The position numbers and the translations under genes are program-made. Shown piece by piece: positions 62,270 to 64,000 of a stretch of DNA of 64,000 nucleotides. The notes under the pieces are model-generated. The model ran no database searches, was not told the origin of the DNA, and saw only the letters and a program-made list of their open reading frames with translations. Location: assembly GCA_019057815.1 (NCBI GenBank), contig JAHLWR010000012.1:60273-124272 (forward strand), in the 5' to 3' direction. This DNA comes from Candidatus Heimdallarchaeota archaeon. GTDB lineage: Archaea > Asgardarchaeota > Heimdallarchaeia > Heimdallarchaeales > Heimdallarchaeaceae. Position 1 is the stretch's first letter; every line of letters starts with the position of its first letter.

Positions 62270-62285
62270 TTTTTTTCTTTTCTTT
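62270..62285 (+). terminator. T-rich transcription stop
   Basis: TTTTTTTCTTTTCTTT follows the pyrophosphatase gene by about 22 nt and is a likely archaeal U-tract terminator. Confidence 0.45.
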
Positions 62286-62423
62286 CAACATTTTTCTTAT
62301 ATTATATACCATTTCTTTAAGTAGAAGAGATTATTGTCTTTGTTGGTATAGTTAGGATTATTAACAGAAGAATTGGTTGCACAAAATATATATTCGATAA
62401 AGAGTTTAATTAAGTGTGAATTA

Positions 62424-64000
62424 ATGAAAAAGAAAATAATAATATTGTCATTTCTACTAATATTGTCAATCTACGCATCTAATATCAATGTACAAATAAC
62501 TGCTGAAGAGAATAATTATAAACCTAGTTCATTAGAGTTGACACCTCATGATCCTATTGAAATAACAAGTGATAGTGATTTTGAGGTTTTTCCAGGCTCT
62601 GGAACTGCTGAAGATCCTTATCTTATTGAAGGATACAATATTGCAACAACTGAAGATAATGGTATTTTTATCTATGAGACAACGAAATATTTCATTGTTA
62701 GTAACTGCTATATTGACGCAGAAGAGTATGGTATTTACATCTATGATGTAGCTTATGGTACAGCAACTGTCATTAACAACACTTGTAGCAATAACAGCAA
62801 AGGCATCTATCTTTACGATTCTGATGGTTCTATAGTTACCAACAACACGTGCAGTAACAATTACGACAGTGGCATCTATTTTTGGTTTTCTGATATTTCT
62901 ACGGTTACCAACAACACGTGCAGTAACAATGGGGATGGTATCTATCTTTACGATTCTGGTAATTCTACTGTGGCCAACAACACGTGCAACAGCAATGACA
63001 AGGGTATCTATCTTTGCTATTTTGATCATTCTACTGTGGCCAACAACACGTGCAACAGCAATGACGAGGGCATCGATCTTTACAGTTCTATTAGTTCTAC
63101 GGTTACCAACAACACGTGCAGTAACAATAACAACAGAGGCATCAAGCTTAGGTATTCTGATGGTTCTACGGTTACCAACAACACCTGTAACAATAACAAC
63201 AGAGGCATCAAGCTTGAGTCTTCTGAGAATTCTACTGTTGCTAACAACACTTGTAGCAACAATTACGACTATGGCATCTACTTCTGGTTATCTGGGAGTT
63301 CGACGGTTGCTAACAACACTTTTAGTAATTGTGGTTTTTATATATTTGAAGATACCATCGGTGATTACCTCTCAAACACCATCGAGAATAATTGGGTGAA
63401 TGGAAAAATATTAGGTTTTTATACTAACCTTGACTCAACTACTATTGCTGAACCTGCCTATGGTCAATTAATATTAGTTAATTGTACTAGTGTGACAGTA
63501 CGTGACCAAGTTTTAAATCACGCTACAGTTGGTCTATTTCTCTACTCCTGTACATCTTCAGTTATTATTAATAACACCTGCAACAACAATGGCGAGGGCA
63601 TTATGTTTCGCTATTCTGGGAGTTTGACGGTCATCAACAACACGTGCAGCGATAACAACTGGGAAGGCATCTATCTTTCCTATTCTGGAAGTTCGACGGT
63701 GGCAAACAATACTTGCAACAATAACAACTATGGCATCTCGTTAGAGGATTCTGATAATTCTGCAGTTGCTAACAACACTTGTAACAGCAATGGCGAGGGC
63801 ATCAAGCTTGAGTCTTCTGATAGTTCTACTGTCATCAACAACACGTGCACCAGCAATGGCGAGGGCATCAAGCTTCGATTTTCTGGGAGTTCGACGGTGA
63901 CAAACAATACTTGCAACAATAACAACTATGGCATCTTGCTTTGGCATTCTGATAATTCTGCAGTTGCTAACAACACTTGTAACAGCAATGGCGAGGGCAT
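62424..64000 (+). CDS. Large secreted beta-helix repeat protein (runs off the right edge)
   Basis: The frame starts at ATG 62424 (MKKKIIILSFLLILSIYASN, a signal peptide) and stays open to the window end, about 525 residues. A short linker (FPGSGTAEDPYLIEGYNI) is the usual entry to NosD/PbH1-type right-handed beta-helices. Sixteen coils of about 22-24 residues follow with the pattern STVxNNTCxNNxxGIxLxxS. A non-repeat insert (about residues 306-377, with NNWVNGKILGFY and GQLILVNCTSVTVRD, typical of NosD-like proteins) splits them. Every coil has an N-N-T glycosylation site, and 15 of 16 have Cys after it. It is probably a surface adhesin or carbohydrate-binding protein. Minus-strand ORFs here are shadows of the repeats. 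Confidence 0.8.
   Translation, partial: MKKKIIILSFLLILSIYASNINVQITAEENNYKPSSLELTPHDPIEITSDSDFEVFPGSGTAEDPYLIEGYNIATTEDNGIFIYETTKYFIVSNCYIDAEEYGIYIYDVAYGTATVINNTCSNNSKGIYLYDSDGSIVTNNTCSNNYDSGIYFWFSDISTVTNNTCSNNGDGIYLYDSGNSTVANNTCNSNDKGIYLCYFDHSTVANNTCNSNDEGIDLYSSISSTVTNNTCSNNNNRGIKLRYSDGSTVTNNTCNNNNRGIKLESSENSTVANNTCSNNYDYGIYFWLSGSSTVANNTFSNCGFYIFEDTIGDYLSNTIENNWVNGKILGFYTNLDSTTIAEPAYGQLILVNCTSVTVRDQVLNHATVGLFLYSCTSSVIINNTCNNNGEGIMFRYSGSLTVINNTCSDNNWEGIYLSYSGSSTVANNTCNNNNYGISLEDSDNSAVANNTCNSNGEGIKLESSDSSTVINNTCTSNGEGIKLRFSGSSTVTNNTCNNNNYGILLWHSDNSAVANNTCNSNGEG
62767..64000 (+). repeat. Tandem 66-72-bp repeats inside the beta-helix gene
   Basis: Units built around AACAACACGTGCAGTAACAA-like cores recur about every 66-72 bp, with several near-identical copies (for example around 62910, 62980 and 63045). 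A gap without repeats lies at about 63340-63555. DNA identity is high between some units, which suggests recent expansion. Such arrays are prone to assembly collapse, so the true copy number may differ. Confidence 0.75.

Noticed and set aside
62532..63399. Several long ORFs on both strands in other frames of the beta-helix gene
   Set aside because: They arise from the tandem repeats being open in several frames. The frame from 62424 has a signal peptide and a proper repeat pattern, and it runs on to the edge.
62767..64000. CRISPR-like regular repeats
   Set aside because: The spacing is regular but the units are coding and in frame, the spacers are not unique, and no cas genes are near.
1..64000. 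tRNA or rRNA genes
   Set aside because: I looked for T-loop-like GGTTCGAAT cores and GC-rich structured gaps. The few matches lie inside protein genes, and no cloverleaf could be drawn.

Overview
The window is AT-rich archaeal DNA that looks like an Asgard archaeon, probably of the Heimdallarchaeia type. That placement is inferred. It rests on nine small Ras/Rab/Arf-type GTPases in 64 kb, a CDP-archaeol synthase, archaeal-type histidine kinases, TATA boxes about 25-35 nt before many starts, GGTGAT-like ribosome-binding sites, and many secreted proteins with a C-terminal membrane anchor. I saw no rRNA, tRNA, CRISPR array, transposase or integrase. Products are inferred from sequence alone.

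Layout. 0-13.8 kb: the end of a methyltransferase, a DinB-like protein, a radical SAM enzyme, two Rab-like GTPases, a decaying tandem family of Cys-rich proteins (two intact copies and one truncated) with a GyrI-like regulator, a DUF438/hemerythrin/PAS sensor, rubrerythrin, a kinase-like membrane protein without its His, and surface proteins. 13.9-19.7 kb: DegV and an FtsX-type ABC exporter divergent from a winged-helix regulator. 19.8-28.7 kb: a seven-gene minus-strand operon (HD protein, NADP-type isocitrate dehydrogenase, a divergent LeuC/LeuD-like pair, an Aquifex-type fused aconitase, and a two-subunit ATP-citrate-lyase-type enzyme). It could interconvert 2-oxoglutarate, isocitrate, citrate and acetyl-CoA plus oxaloacetate. 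28.9-33.8 kb: a feoA-feoB-small Cys protein operon with a palindromic operator, a PAS histidine kinase and carS. 33.9-40.1 kb: a zinc-finger-like protein, an aminotransferase relic and three surface proteins. 40.3-50.9 kb: nitroreductase, peroxiredoxin, a GTPase, an ABC-2 exporter, a two-site Ca2+ P-type ATPase, a class V aminotransferase, and a duplicated membrane gene flanking a VOC gene.

50.9-58.4 kb is a GTPase island: four Arf-like GTPases, each with an extra C-terminal domain of about 110-150 residues, a divergent Ras-like GTPase and a Rab-like GTPase. They lie around a GAF-PAS sensor protein whose C-terminal region resembles a longin/roadblock-type module, and a frameshifted heptad-repeat gene. 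This is the best candidate here for an undescribed sensing or membrane-trafficking system. 58.5-64 kb: an MFS transporter, a K+-independent type H+-pyrophosphatase, and the start of a large secreted beta-helix protein that runs off the right edge.

The window also holds many gene relics and very short genes: truncated paralogs, a C-terminal anchor relic, an aminotransferase stub and a 53-residue Feo-linked protein. These point to frequent local duplication and decay.
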